64,000 bases of DNA. Origin: SZAS-79 sp963844255 (GTDB lineage: Bacteria > Pseudomonadota > Gammaproteobacteria > Burkholderiales > SG8-39). The stretch spans positions 84,306 through 148,305 of the forward strand of contig CAWJNP010000023.1 of NCBI GenBank assembly GCA_963844255.1, given 5' to 3'. The position numbers and the translations under genes are program-made. The stretch's first letter is position 1. Each line of letters begins with the position of its first letter. Below the pieces are notes generated by a model. It worked only from the letters and a program-made list of their open reading frames with translations, ran no database searches and had not been told where the DNA came from. Positions 1 to 9,460 of the stretch are shown here, in pieces.

Positions 1-621
1 CTGTTGCGGCGGCGCGGGCCGCTCACCATCAGCGCGGGCTACGCGGGGACCTTCACGCGCACCCGCCCGGAACTGCCGCGCCCGGATGCGCAGTTCTACT
101 TCATCAATTTTTCAACCGCCAAGCGTGGCGGCCTTCTGCATCCTTTCTCTGGATTTACCTGTTCGCTGTCGCAATTGCAGCCGGAGTCGCGCGGCTCGGT
201 GCGCATCCGCTCTGCCGATCCGTCGGTCGCCCCGGCCATCCGGTACAACTATCTGGACACCGAGGCCGACCGTCGCAAGATGGTCGACGGCCTCAAATTG
301 CTGCGCCGCATTGTCAATGCGGATGCGATGCGTCCGTATGTGGAGAAGGAGGAACTTCCCGGCGTGCGCGTGAGCAGCGACGAAGACTGGCTCGGGTTCT
401 GCCGCGAAACCGGGGAGACGGTGTACCACCCAACCTCGACCTGCCGGATGGGAACCGATGCGGGCTCGGTTGTGGATGAGCGTCTGCGGGTGCGCGGCAT
501 GGGCGGGCTGCGCGTGGTCGATGCCTCGGTGATGCCGGCCGTCGTATCCGGAAATACGAATGCTGCGGTCATTGCGGTGGCGGAAAAGGGGGCGGACCTG
601 ATCGTGCAAGACGCGGGTTGA
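1..621 (+). CDS. GMC family oxidoreductase, C-terminal part (5' end outside window)
   Basis: This is the C-terminal 206 residues of a glucose-methanol-choline (choline dehydrogenase-like) flavoprotein; the FAD-binding N-terminus lies left of the window. The frame is open from base 1. The sequence shows the C-terminal substrate/FAD half of the family: a YHPTSTCRMG segment carrying the active-site His (about residue 143), then LRVVDASVMP and SGNTNAAV, which carries the second conserved polar residue and closes the FAD site. Family members oxidise primary alcohols, with FAD as cofactor. The Liv-type transporter starts 73 bases downstream, so this may be the last gene of a catabolic unit that takes up its own substrate. 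A second, complete GMC enzyme lies at 9.5 kb. The substrate cannot be inferred. Confidence 0.9.
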   Translation: MLRRRGPLTISAGYAGTFTRTRPELPRPDAQFYFINFSTAKRGGLLHPFSGFTCSLSQLQPESRGSVRIRSADPSVAPAIRYNYLDTEADRRKMVDGLKLLRRIVNADAMRPYVEKEELPGVRVSSDEDWLGFCRETGETVYHPTSTCRMGTDAGSVVDERLRVRGMGGLRVVDASVMPAVVSGNTNAAVIAVAEKGADLIVQDAG

Positions 622-694
622 CATGGCCGGTCGCCTTTGAAACACTGAGTTCAGAAGAAAAACAAACCCTGCTTTGCCAACGGAGGAGACATCC

Positions 695-2003
695 ATGATA
701 TTCAGGCGTGATTGCGTACGTGCGTTTGTTGTGGCGTTTGCGGCGATGGGAGTCGCTTTCACGGCCCAGGCTCAGCAGAAGGAAATCAAGCTCGGCGTGA
801 TCTACGACTATTCCGGAGCGTTTGCCGCGGGCGGGTCGCAGGCCGCAGGCATCGGCACCAAGGCCGCGATCGACATGATCAACGAGCGCGGCGGCATCGA
901 AGGCTACAAGCTCAAAGCCATCTACGCGGACGCGCAGTCCAAGGCCGAGGTCGCGATCAACGAAATGACCCGCCTGCTCGACCAGGAAAAGGTCGACATC
1001 GTCATGGGCGTGTTCTCCTCCGCCCACTGCGTGCCGATGGCGCAGCAGGTGGATGCACGCAAGAAGTTCATGTGGGCCAACGTCTGCGTCGCCTCGAGCG
1101 TGTTCAAGGACAAGAACCTGCATTACGTGTTCCGCGCCCAGGTGCACTCCGACCAGTTCGGCGAAGCCTCGTGCTCCTTCCTCGCGGAGCAGACCAAGGC
1201 CAGGCTCAAGAAGGACGTCAAGGACCTCAAGGTCGCGATCATCTACGAGGACGGTCCGTACGGGGCCGGGGTGGCCGCGGGCAACGAAGCCAAGTGCAAG
1301 TCGCTCGGCATGCAGGTGGTGCTGAAGGAAGGTTATGCGGCCACTTCGCCCGACCTCTCCAGCCTGATCACCAAACTGCGCCGCGCGAAGGCCGACGTCA
1401 TCCTGCACACCGGCTACAACCCGGACATCACGCTGTTCTGGCGCCAGGCGAAGGAGCAGGGCCTGAAGTGGTCGGCGCTGATCGGCCACGGCGCGGGCTA
1501 CGGCCAGTACGACAAGCTGCACGCGGCGTTCGGCAAGGAAGCCGAACTACATCTACAACGTCGATCCGGTCGCCGCGCAACTGCTCGATCCGAAGACCCT
1601 GAAGCCGGGGCTGGGCGACATCACCAAGGAAATGGTCAAGCGCTACCTGGCCGAGGTGAAGGATCCCAAGGCCCAGGTACCGCCGCACGTCTCGATGGGC
1701 TTCAACCAGTCCTGGATCCTGTTCACCGACGTGATCCCGCGCGCAATCAAGAAGTACGGCGGCATCAATCCCGAAGCGCTGCGCAAGGCCGCACTGGATA
1801 CGGACATTCCGGTCGGTGGCACGATCCAGGGGTATGGCGTGAAGTTCTTCCGGCCAGGCACGGCGATGTCCGGGCAGAACGAGCTATCCTCGCCGGTGGT
1901 CATGCAGTACCTCGGCGGGGATACGAAGATCGTCTGGCCGACGGCGATCAAGACCGCCGATCCGTTGCTGCCGATTCCCAAGAGCTCCGCCTACGCGCCC
2001 TGA
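695..2003 (+). CDS. ABC transporter substrate-binding protein, branched-chain amino acid (LivK/Peripla_BP_6) type, frameshifted as read
   Basis: This is the periplasmic receptor of the Liv-type ABC importer encoded directly downstream. The start at 695 is chosen because GGAGGAG lies 6-12 bases upstream and the first 24 or so residues form a Sec signal peptide ending TAQAQ. The mature part opens EIKLGVIYDYSG, the usual beginning of type I leucine/amide receptors. The frame breaks near 1544: one extra base in GAAGCCGAACTAC. Removing it gives 435 continuous residues (NYIYNVDPVAAQLLDP then on to SSAYAP), the usual family length. The break is most likely a sequencing error because neighbouring genes show the same insertion-only pattern. 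The ligand is unknown; relatives in catabolic clusters often bind aromatic or short carboxylic acids. Confidence 0.85.
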
Positions 2004-2022
2004 GCCGCCGGACACCCGCCTG

Positions 2023-2815
2023 GTGCTTCGCGTCGCAGGCCTGACCAAGTCGTTTTGGCGGATTCACGGCGGTCGGCGGTGTGTCCTTCGATCTGGCCGA
2101 GGGTGAAATCCTCGGCCTGATCGGTCCCAACGGCTCCGGAAAGAGCACGACCTTCAACCTGATCGCCGGGGCGCTCGCCCCGTCGGCGGGTTCGATCCGG
2201 TTCCTGGGCCGCGAAATCGGCGGCAGGCATGCGAGCGAGGTGGCACGCCTCGGAATCGGCGCGCACCTACCAGATTCCGCGCCCGTTCAGAAAGCTGTCG
2301 CTGGTGGAGAACGTCGCGCTTGCCGCGTACTACGGGCAGGCGACGCGGCCGACACGCGACAAGGCCTGGACCCAGGCGCAGCGATGCGCTGACCCTGGTG
2401 AACCTGCCGACCGAGGCACAGCGCGCGGGTCGACGGCCTGGGCGCGGCGGGCCTGAAGAAGCTCGAGCTCGCGCGCGCGCTCGCGACGCAGCCGAAACTG
2501 CTGCTGGCCGACGAAAGCCTGGGCGGACTGGACGAGTCGGAGATGAACCAGGCGGCCGACATGCTCTCGATGATCCGCGACAAGCGCGGCGTCACCATCA
2601 TCTGGGTCGAGCACATCATGGGCGTGCTGATGCGCGTGGTCGACCGCTGCGTGGTGCTCGACCACGGCGAGGTGATTGCCGAAGGCCAGCCCGCCGATGT
2701 GGCGCACGATCCGAAAGTCATCGAGGTGTACCTCGGCACGGACGCCGAGGATGTGCAGGCGACGCGTGGCCGCGAGGGCCGAAGGATGAGCGCGCGACGG
2801 AGCGCCGCGCGATGA
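2023..2815 (+). CDS. livG: Liv-type ABC transporter ATP-binding protein LivG, four frame breaks as read
   Basis: This is the first of two cytoplasmic ATPases of the Liv importer. Walker A (GPNGSGKST), the ADESLGGLDE Walker B/D-loop region and the IIWVEHIMGVLM H-loop segment are all present, but in different frames. Four single extra bases explain this exactly: in TTTT at 2053-2056, near 2261 (restores the conserved GIGRTYQIPRPF), near 2384 (restores RALTLVN) and near 2421 (restores QARVDGLG). With them removed, GTG 2023 to TGA 2815 encodes 262 residues, the normal LivG length. The signature motif reads GLKKLELARALA instead of LSGGQ, as is usual for LivG-like proteins of this branch. No substitutions suggesting decay were seen. 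The start follows the receptor stop by 19 bases. Confidence 0.8.
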
Positions 2816-2824
2816 CGCGGCAGC

Positions 2825-3532
2825 ATGCTGAAGATCGACAACGTGTCTGCGGGCTACGCCGGATTCCAGGCGCTGTTCGGGGTCGAGCCTCGAGGTCAAC
2901 GCCGGCGAGTCGGTGGCGGTGATCGGCCCCAACGGCGCCGGCAAGACGACGCTGTTGCGCGCGATCTCCAAGCTGATCGACATCACCGGCGGCGACATCC
3001 GGATGGAAGGCCAGTCGCTGCAGGACGTGCCGGCGCACGAAGTGATCGGGCTGCGGCATTGCGCAGGTGCCGGAGAACCGGCGCCTGTTTCCCGCGCCTC
3101 ACTGTGGAGGACAACCTGAAGATGGGCGCGTTCCTGCCCGCGTCGCGGGGCAAGTTCGCCGAACGGCTGACCTACGTCTATTCGCTCTTTCCGCGCCTGC
3201 AGGAACGCAGCGCGCAGCTGGCGGGCACCATGTCGGGCGGCGAGCAGCAGATGTGCGCGATCGGCCGCGCGCTGATGTCCGGGCCCAAGCTGCTGCTGCT
3301 GGACGAGCCTTCCGCGGGCCTGGCGCCGGTGGTGGTGCAGTCGATCTTCGACATGGTCAAGCGCATCTGCGCCGAGGGCTACACGGTGCTGATCGTGGAG
3401 CAGAACATCCGCCAGGTGCTCAAGGTGGTGGACCGCGCCTACCTGCTCGAAACCGGACGCATCAAGCAAAGCGGCACCGCCGCCGAACTGCTGGCATCGA
3501 ACGAAATCCGCAAGGCCTACCTGGGAATCTGA
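2825..3532 (+). CDS. livF: Liv-type ABC transporter ATP-binding protein LivF, three frame breaks as read
   Basis: This is the second ATPase of the Liv importer. It shows Walker A (GPNGAGKTTLLRAI), the signature TMSGGEQQMCAIGRALM, Walker B (LLLLDEPSAGLAP) and the VLIVEQNIRQVL H-loop typical of LivF. Three extra single bases put it in three frames: near 2885 (restores FGVSLEVNAG), near 3054 (restores VIGLGIAQVPE) and in CCC at 3091-3093 (restores RRLFPRLTVEDNL). Corrected length is 234 residues, the family norm. Three insertions return the gene to its starting frame, so a naive reading shows an apparently intact but scrambled ORF. The stop codon overlaps the ATG of the next gene by one base. 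Confidence 0.82.
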   Translation: MLKIDNVSAGYAGFQALFGVEPRGQRRRVGGGDRPQRRRQDDAVARDLQADRHHRRRHPDGRPVAAGRAGARSDRAAALRRCRRTGACFPRLTVEDNLKMGAFLPASRGKFAERLTYVYSLFPRLQERSAQLAGTMSGGEQQMCAIGRALMSGPKLLLLDEPSAGLAPVVVQSIFDMVKRICAEGYTVLIVEQNIRQVLKVVDRAYLLETGRIKQSGTAAELLASNEIRKAYLGI

Positions 3533-4402
3533 TGATGGAATACTTCGACATCTTCCTGCTCGAGTCGGTGCTCAACGGCCTGCTGCTCGGCGGACTGCTC
3601 GCCCTGCTGTCGCTGGGACTGAACCTGATCTTCGGCGTGATCGACGTGGTCTGGATCTGCTATGCCGAGCTGATCATGGTCGGCATGTACGCGGTGTTCT
3701 ACCTTCACGTGGTATATCACTGGCCGCTGATACTCGCGATGCTGGCGCGCGATCGCGATCGTCGCGGTCGCGGGCATGTCCCTGCACCAGTTCGTGATCC
3801 GTCCGGTGCTGGCGGCCGAGCCGATCAACCAGCTGCTGGTGACCGGCGGGGTGCTGTTCTTCCTGCAGGCGGCGGCAACGCTGGCTTTCGGCATCGAGTT
3901 CAAGAACCTCGGCGTGAGCTTTCCGTCGATTGTCGTCGGCGACATTTCGTTCTCCATGCCCCGCCTGATCGCTTTCGGCGTGGCGCTCGCCGGCATGCTG
4001 GGAATGTACCTGTTCCTGCGGCACAGCTACCTGGGCACGGCGATCCGCGCGATCAGCCAGGACCGCGCGATCATGCCGCTGATGGGGGTGAATCCGAGCC
4101 GCATCTTCATCATCACCTCGGCGCTCGGCGGCGGGCTCGCCGGACTCGCCGCGTGCCTGCTGGTGCTGCAGTACGACATCCATCCGGCAATCGGCCTGTC
4201 GTTCGGCCCGATCACCTTCCTGATCTGCGTGCTCGGCGGCCTCGGGAACATGCTCGGCGGCTTCATCGCCGCGTTCATCTTCGCCCAGTTCATCTCGGTG
4301 GGCGGATTCTTCTTTGCGGTGGAATGGGGCTACGTGCTCGCGTTCCTGTTTTTCATCGGCATGATGTTCTGGCGCCCGCAGGGCATCCTGGGGGGCAAGT
4401 AA
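3532..4402 (+). CDS. livH: Liv-type ABC transporter permease LivH, one frame break as read
   Basis: This is an inner-membrane permease subunit. Hydrophobic segments run throughout; the N-terminus LLESVLNGLLLGGLLALLSLG and later RAISQDRAIMPLMGVN with GGLGNMLGGFIAAF match LivH, including the EAA-like loop that contacts the ATPases. One extra base in the GC repeat at 3746-3748 splits the ORF; deleting it joins PLILAMLA to AIAIVAVAGMSLHQF and gives 289 residues. The ATG at 3532 overlaps the livF stop (TGATG), which suggests translational coupling. An alternative start is the next ATG at 3535. The LivM gene starts one base after the stop. Confidence 0.83.
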
Positions 4403-4403
4403 G

Positions 4404-5384
4404 GTGGGGCGCACGCTTTCCTGGGCAGGCCTGGCCGCTCTGGCCGTGGTGCCGCTGCTCGGCCTCGGAAAGTATCCGCTGCACCTGCTGATCATGGTCC
4501 TGCTCTGGGGCTACGTGTACACCAGCTGGTCGATCATGGGGCGCCTGGGCATGGTGAGCTTCGGCCATGGCGCGTTCCTTGGTATCGGCGCCTACGTCGT
4601 GGTGCTGTCCTGGAACCTCTATGGCGTGTCGCCCTGGATGGGCATTCCGATCGCGCTCGCGGTGACGGCGATCGTCGCCTTCCTGATCGGGTTCCCGTGC
4701 TTTCGCTTCAAGATCGTCGGCCACTACTTCGCGCTGGTGACACTGGCGCTGTCGGAGGTCACGCGCCTGCTGATCGTGGCCCTGCGCGACCAGACGGGCG
4801 GATCGCTCGGCGTGACGCCGAAGACCGCGCTGGCCGAGTCCTCGCTGTCGATCTTCGCGATGCAGTTTTCCAACAAGCTGGTCTGGTTCTACATCGTGCT
4901 GGCCGTCTGGCTGTTCGGCCTGTGGATCTGGAAGAAGGTCGACCAGAGCATGGCCCGCCTCGCGCTCGAGGCGATCAGCCAGGAGGAGGACGCTTCCGCC
5001 GCCATCGGGATCAACGTCACCCGGCTCAAGCTCGGCGTGACAATGATCTCGGCGCTCATGACCTGCCTGGGGGGCATTCTGTACGCGCAGTACCAGCTCT
5101 ATGTGAATCCGGAGACCGTGTCGGGCATCAGCATCAGCCTGCAGATGGTGTTCGGCGTGATCGCCGGCGGCATGTACGTGCGGCTCGGGCCGACCGTGGG
5201 CGCTGCGTTCACCCTGCTGCTGGCCGAGGGGCTGCGCCTGTGGTTCGGCAACAAGTACCACGCGCTGGATTCGACGGTTTACGGTCTGATGCTGGTGCTG
5301 TTCATCATCTACATGCCCAAGGGGATTCTGGGCGCGGCAACCGAAGCCTTCGAGAGGAAAAAAGCGACCGCGGCGAACGCGTAG
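4404..5384 (+). CDS. livM: Liv-type ABC transporter permease LivM
   Basis: This is the second inner-membrane permease of the Liv system: 326 residues, intact. About ten hydrophobic segments are visible. GRLGMVSFGHGAFLGIGAY near the N-terminus and the cytoplasmic loop ALEAISQEEDASAAIGIN are typical LivM features. The start is GTG 4404, one base after the livH stop. It is the last gene of the operon and ends 7 bases before the stop of the convergent TRAP operon, with no clear terminator between them. It is the only Liv subunit here without a frame break. Confidence 0.9.
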   Translation: MGRTLSWAGLAALAVVPLLGLGKYPLHLLIMVLLWGYVYTSWSIMGRLGMVSFGHGAFLGIGAYVVVLSWNLYGVSPWMGIPIALAVTAIVAFLIGFPCFRFKIVGHYFALVTLALSEVTRLLIVALRDQTGGSLGVTPKTALAESSLSIFAMQFSNKLVWFYIVLAVWLFGLWIWKKVDQSMARLALEAISQEEDASAAIGINVTRLKLGVTMISALMTCLGGILYAQYQLYVNPETVSGISISLQMVFGVIAGGMYVRLGPTVGAAFTLLLAEGLRLWFGNKYHALDSTVYGLMLVLFIIYMPKGILGAATEAFERKKATAANA

Positions 5385-5391
5385 CGACGCC

Positions 5392-6691
5392 CTACTTCAT
5401 CAGGCTCGGCAGATACAGAGAGATCGCCGGGAACATCACCAGGATGGCCAGGCGAATGCAGTCGACGACGAAAAACGGCATGACGCCGCGAAACACCGTG
5501 CGCGTGGGCACTTCCGGAAGCAGGGTCGACAGCACGAAAAGGTTCATGCCGACCGGAGGGCTGATGAGCCCGATTTCCACGACGACCACGATCAGGATTC
5601 CGAACCAGACCGGGTCGAAGCCGAGCTTGACGATGATCGGGAAGAAGACCGGCAGCGTGAGCAGGATCATCGAGAGCTCTTCCATCGCCGTTCCGAGGAT
5701 CACGTAGATCACCATGATCGCGGCGACCACCGCGATCGGATGCAGCTGGAAGCGCGAGACGAAATCCGTCAGGTCCTTCGGCATGGTGGTGATGTTGACG
5801 AACTCGGCAAACACCAGCGCGCCGATCAGGATCATGAAGATCATTGCCGTGGTGCGCGCGCTCTCGACCAGCGAGGCGAAGAGCGACTTCCAGGTGAGCG
5901 CCCGGCGCGCGTAGGCGAACACCATCGCGCCGAACGCGCCCATGGCGGCGCCCTCGGTCGCGGTGAATACGCCGCCATAGATTCCGCCCATGACCACGAC
6001 GAACAGCACGACGACAGCCCACACACCCTTGAATGCCGCCCAGCGCTCGCTCCAGCCGGCGCGTTCGCCTCGCGGACCGGCCGCCGGATCCCGCCACGTG
6101 GTCCAGACGATCGCCAGACAGAGCAGGATCGTGGCGAGAACGCCGGGAAGAATTCCGGCTGCGAACAGTTTGCCGATATTGGTCTCGGTGATGATGCCGT
6201 AGATCACCAGGATCGTGGACGGCGGGATCAGGATGCCCAGCGTGCCGCCGGCGGCGATCGACCCGGTCGACAGGGCATCCGAGTAGCCGAGCTTCTTCAT
6301 CGAGGGATAGGCCACCTTGGCCATGGTCGCAGCGGTCGCGATCGAGGAGCCGCAGATCGCGCCGAAACCCGCGCATGCCGTCACCGTGGCCATGGCGAGG
6401 CCACCGCGCAGGTGGCCGATGAAGGCGTAGGCCGCGCGGAACAGTTCCTGCGACATGCCCGCCCGGGTGACGAAACTGCCCATCAGGATGAACAGGGGCA
6501 CCACCGAGAGCGTGTAATTTCGCCCCGTTTCATAGACCTTGGTCTGCACCATTGCGAACGCGATGTGGAACTGCCAGTCGCGCATGTAGGCGTAGCCGAT
6601 GACGCCCACGATGGCCATCGCGAACGCGATCGGGATGCGCACGAACGCGAGCAGCATCATGACCGCCGAGGCCGACCAGCGCTTCGATCAT
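5392..6691 (-). CDS. dctM: TRAP transporter large permease DctM, one frame break near its start
   Basis: This is the large membrane subunit of a tripartite ATP-independent periplasmic transporter, using the sodium or proton gradient. It is strongly hydrophobic (about 12 segments) with DctM hallmarks such as GGTLGILIPPSTILVIYGI and GLISPPVGMNLFVL. A reading from ATG 6660 gives 422 residues, but just upstream ATG 6691 encodes MIEALVGLG, the usual DctM N-terminus, out of frame by one extra base in GGCGGTC at about 6664-6668. With that base removed the protein is 432 residues. The gene follows dctQ by 13 bases; receptor, small and large subunits run in the order P-Q-M. Confidence 0.9.
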
Positions 6692-6704
6692 GGGGTGGCG
6701 TGCA

Positions 6705-7205
6705 TCAGGCGGTCGGTCCGCCGGCCGAAGGTGCGCCGGGAACGAAGATCTTCCATGCGTGAATCAGTCCCGTAAGTCCGATCATGATGGCCATGAAGTA
6801 GACAAACGGGCCGATGGTGATCCGCAGGACGTCGGTCGTGTCGCCGTACTCCGAGATCTTGCCTGCCTTCAGCCAGATCTGCCAGGCAAGCAGCAGCAGC
6901 GCCGCGGTGCAGATCAGGTGCGACACGCGCATCAGCAGCGTCCGTCCGCGTGTGCCGAGCATGTGGTCGATGAAGTCCATCGTGACGTGTTCGTCGGCAT
7001 GCGATACCAGCGGCAGACCCGCAAAGATCAGGACCAGCAGCATGAGTTCGGTGCCTTCGAAGGCGCCACGCAGCGGGTGGTTGAAGACGTAGCGGCCGAT
7101 CACGTCCACGAACGTGACCACCATCAGTGCAAACAGGATCACCGACGCGGCCAGGCCGAGCGCGGTGTCGAACAGTCGCTCCCAGGCGCCGGCAGGTTTG
7201 CTCAC
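6705..7205 (-). CDS. dctQ: TRAP transporter small permease DctQ
   Basis: This is the small four-helix membrane subunit that pairs with DctM. AWERLFDTALGLAASVILFALMVVTF at the N-terminus and the sequence VIGRYVFNHPLRGAFEGTELML are typical of DctQ; four hydrophobic segments are visible in about 166 residues. The start is uncertain. GTG 7205 gives MSKPAGAWERL; a TTG at 7232 would add nine residues. Neither has a strong ribosome binding site. It lies between the receptor gene (stop at 7294) and dctM. Confidence 0.85.
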   Translation of the reverse strand: MSKPAGAWERLFDTALGLAASVILFALMVVTFVDVIGRYVFNHPLRGAFEGTELMLLVLIFAGLPLVSHADEHVTMDFIDHMLGTRGRTLLMRVSHLICTAALLLLAWQIWLKAGKISEYGDTTDVLRITIGPFVYFMAIMIGLTGLIHAWKIFVPGAPSAGGPTA

Positions 7206-7293
7206 TGGGGGAATCCCATCGGATTTTGGCAACTCGGAGCAACCGGCTGGCCGCGGGCGGCCAGCCGGGTAATGCCCGGCGCGGACCGGACGG

Positions 7294-8322
7294 TCACTTG
7301 CCTGCGGCGACCCGCTTGAGTTCCTCGTGGAACTCGGCGTAGATCTTCGCGCCGTCCACGCCCTTGGCCGTGGCCTTCTTGATCCAGTCCTCCTTGATTG
7401 AAGCCGAGCGCTCGGCGACTTCCTTGGCCATCGCGGGACTCGCGTCGACGATCTTCACGTTGGCCTTCTTGAGAGCCGCCAGGCCGATCTGGTCGGCGGC
7501 ATCCCAGGACTTGCCTGCAAAACGCGCGTGGTGCTCGCCGGAGACCGACAGGATTGCATCCTGATCGGCCTTGGAGAGCTTGTTCCACTTGCCTTCGTTC
7601 ATGAAAAAGCCGAACGAAGAACTGTACATCCCGCCGGGAAACAGCGTGGCCTGCACGAGAACGGTCTCGAGCTTGAACGAGGCGATCGACTCCAGCGGGA
7701 AGAACACCCCGTCGGCCACACCCGAATTCAGCAGCTCGTAGGACTCGGGCGCGGGCTTCACGAACGCGGAGGCGCCCAGGGCCTTGGCCACCGCCTCGGC
7801 AACACCGCCGCCGGTGCGGATCTTGAGTCCCTTGAAGTCCTCCAGGCTGCCGATCGGCTTCTTGGTGAACATCTGTCCCGGGCCGTGGGTGAACACGGAC
7901 AGCAGCTTGACGCCCTTGTACTCGCCGATCGGCTGGAAGTACTTCCAGTGGATGCGCGAGAAGGCGACCGAATTGATCTCCGCGGTCGCGCCGGCGCCGG
8001 GCAGCTCGGCAAGCAGCGGAAGGATGTGGCGTGCCGGCGTGTAGCTCGCGGTCACGTACGATACGTCGACCAGTCCGTCGCGCACCGCATCGAAGGTTCC
8101 CGGCGGCGCCGCCGGCGCCTTGGGCAGCATCTGGAATTTGACCCGACCCTGGGTGGCTTTCTCGACCTGGTCGGCCCAGCCCTTCAGCACGACCGTGGTC
8201 AGGTGGTGCGAAGGCGGCACCCACGAGGACATCGTGAGGGTGGTTTGCGCGGACGCCGATTGCGCCGCAATGAGGCCGCAACCCGCGAGCGCAGCGATCA
8301 ACAGGCTATGTGTTGTTTTCAT
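7294..8322 (-). CDS. dctP: TRAP transporter substrate-binding protein DctP
   Basis: This is the periplasmic receptor of the first TRAP system: 342 residues with a Sec signal peptide (MKTTHSLLIAALAGCGLIAAQSASA, cut at about residue 25). The mature protein begins QTTLTMSSWVPPSHHL, and the central region KPIGSLEDFKGLKIRTGGG carries the conserved stretch with the carboxylate-binding Arg of DctP proteins. The start at 8322 is preceded on the minus strand by a GGAG sequence. The gene is divergent from the HMG-CoA lyase-like gene at 8489, so the transporter may import a substrate of that cluster. The ligand is not predictable beyond an organic acid. Confidence 0.92.
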   Translation of the reverse strand: MKTTHSLLIAALAGCGLIAAQSASAQTTLTMSSWVPPSHHLTTVVLKGWADQVEKATQGRVKFQMLPKAPAAPPGTFDAVRDGLVDVSYVTASYTPARHILPLLAELPGAGATAEINSVAFSRIHWKYFQPIGEYKGVKLLSVFTHGPGQMFTKKPIGSLEDFKGLKIRTGGGVAEAVAKALGASAFVKPAPESYELLNSGVADGVFFPLESIASFKLETVLVQATLFPGGMYSSSFGFFMNEGKWNKLSKADQDAILSVSGEHHARFAGKSWDAADQIGLAALKKANVKIVDASPAMAKEVAERSASIKEDWIKKATAKGVDGAKIYAEFHEELKRVAAGK

Positions 8323-8401
8323 TTCTCCTCCGAATGCATGATTTTTATGGTGGGCACGCAGCTTGCCCGAGCCCGAAGTGTATCAGCGTTGGAACGCGGT
8401 T

Positions 8402-8420
8402 CGGACGGGTTGCCCGACCG
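8402..8420. repeat. Imperfect inverted repeat in a divergent promoter region
   Basis: The 166 bases between the TRAP operon and the HMGL-like gene contain CGG-A-CGGG, TTG, CCCG-A-CCG: an eight-position stem with one A/A mismatch and a three-base loop. It lies 69-87 bases before the 8489 start. It could be an operator for both divergent operons or an mRNA hairpin. No regulator gene is adjacent. Nothing else in this gap is recognisable except the GGACGGAGGG ribosome binding site. Confidence 0.4.
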
Positions 8421-8488
8421 GGAATCGGGGTTCAGCAAAGTCGCCCGCTTTCAGGCAAAGTAAGCAGACAAAAGGGACGGAGGGCGTG

Positions 8489-9460
8489 ATGGGGGATCTG
8501 CCGAAAGCAGTACACATCCAGGAAGAGGGGCCGCGCGAAGGGTTCCAGATCGAGAAGGGCGCAATCACGACTGCGCGCAAGGTCGAGCTGATCGACGCCT
8601 TGTCGAAAACCGGTCTGAAACAACTCCAGATCGTGTCTTTCGTGAATCCGAAAGTCGTCCCCGGAATGGCGGACGCCGAAGAGGTCGTGAAGTCGATTAC
8701 GCTCCACCCTGGCGTGGCGTATTCAGGCATCTGGCTGAACGACAAGGGGTTCGAACGCGCGCTGGCCGTCGGACGCCTGCAGATCAGGGGCTCGATGGCG
8801 CTGACTGCGTCGGCTGCGTTTCTTCTTCGCAACCAGAACCGCACGCCCGAGCAGCAGGTGGCGGCCACGCACGGCATCCTCGACATGTATCGGGCGAAGG
8901 GCATCGACATCGACCGCGCGATGATCATGGCGGCCTTCGGCTGCAATTTCGAAGGCGATGTGCCGGTGACGCGGATCGTCGCACTGGCCGGGCAGCTGAT
9001 CGACATCGCGGCAGCACATCAGGTGACCCTGCAGCACCTCTCTCTGGGGGACACCATGGCGTGGGCCACGCCGCTTTCGATCAAGCGCACGGTCGGCGCC
9101 CTGCGGGACAAATATCCGGCGCTCGAGATCGAACTGCACCTGCACGATACACGGGGGATGGGCATCGCGAATGCGGTTGCCGGCCTTGAACTGGGGGTGA
9201 CGCGCTTCGATGCCTCGGTGGCCGGGCTCGGGGGCTGCCCGTTTGCCGGACATGCCGGCGCGGCGGGCAACGTGTGCACCGAGGATCTCGTGTTCCTGTG
9301 TGACGAAATGGGCATCGAAACCGGTATTGATCTCGAGGCCCTGTGCGAATGCGCACGTCTGGCCGAGGACATCGTCGGCCACCCGTTGCCCGGATCGGTG
9401 ATGAAAGGCGGCAGCCTGCGCAGATTGCGGCAAGGGATTGCCGAAGGCGCGCGCGCGTGA
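8489..9460 (+). CDS. Hydroxymethylglutaryl-CoA lyase-like protein (HMGL-like TIM barrel)
   Basis: This is a member of the HMG-CoA lyase/isopropylmalate synthase TIM-barrel family, 323 residues, which cleave or form C-C bonds of acyl-CoA substrates with a divalent metal. Visible motifs are EEGPREGFQIE at residues 13-23, LSLGDTMAW, the metal-binding HLHDTRG, and GGCPFAG with the lid Cys at about residue 250, followed by GNVCTEDLVFL. Family HMG-CoA lyases read GPRDGLQNE at the first motif; here the acidic residue after the Arg is Glu17, so the true substrate may differ. The start is ATG 8489, behind GGACGGAGGG; the longer open frame upstream has no such signal. The stop overlaps the next start (GTGA), indicating coupling. 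Confidence 0.85.
   Translation: MGDLPKAVHIQEEGPREGFQIEKGAITTARKVELIDALSKTGLKQLQIVSFVNPKVVPGMADAEEVVKSITLHPGVAYSGIWLNDKGFERALAVGRLQIRGSMALTASAAFLLRNQNRTPEQQVAATHGILDMYRAKGIDIDRAMIMAAFGCNFEGDVPVTRIVALAGQLIDIAAAHQVTLQHLSLGDTMAWATPLSIKRTVGALRDKYPALEIELHLHDTRGMGIANAVAGLELGVTRFDASVAGLGGCPFAGHAGAAGNVCTEDLVFLCDEMGIETGIDLEALCECARLAEDIVGHPLPGSVMKGGSLRRLRQGIAEGARA

Noticed and set aside
1541..1550. Programmed ribosomal frameshifting in the Liv receptor
   Set aside because: The site has no slippery heptamer or following pseudoknot that I can see, and many other genes nearby show equal breaks.
2023..3532. livG and livF as decayed pseudogenes
   Set aside because: All conserved residues remain in adjacent frames and only single extra bases are needed. 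No stop mutations or deletions of motifs are seen, and the pattern continues in unrelated genes up to 20.7 kb.
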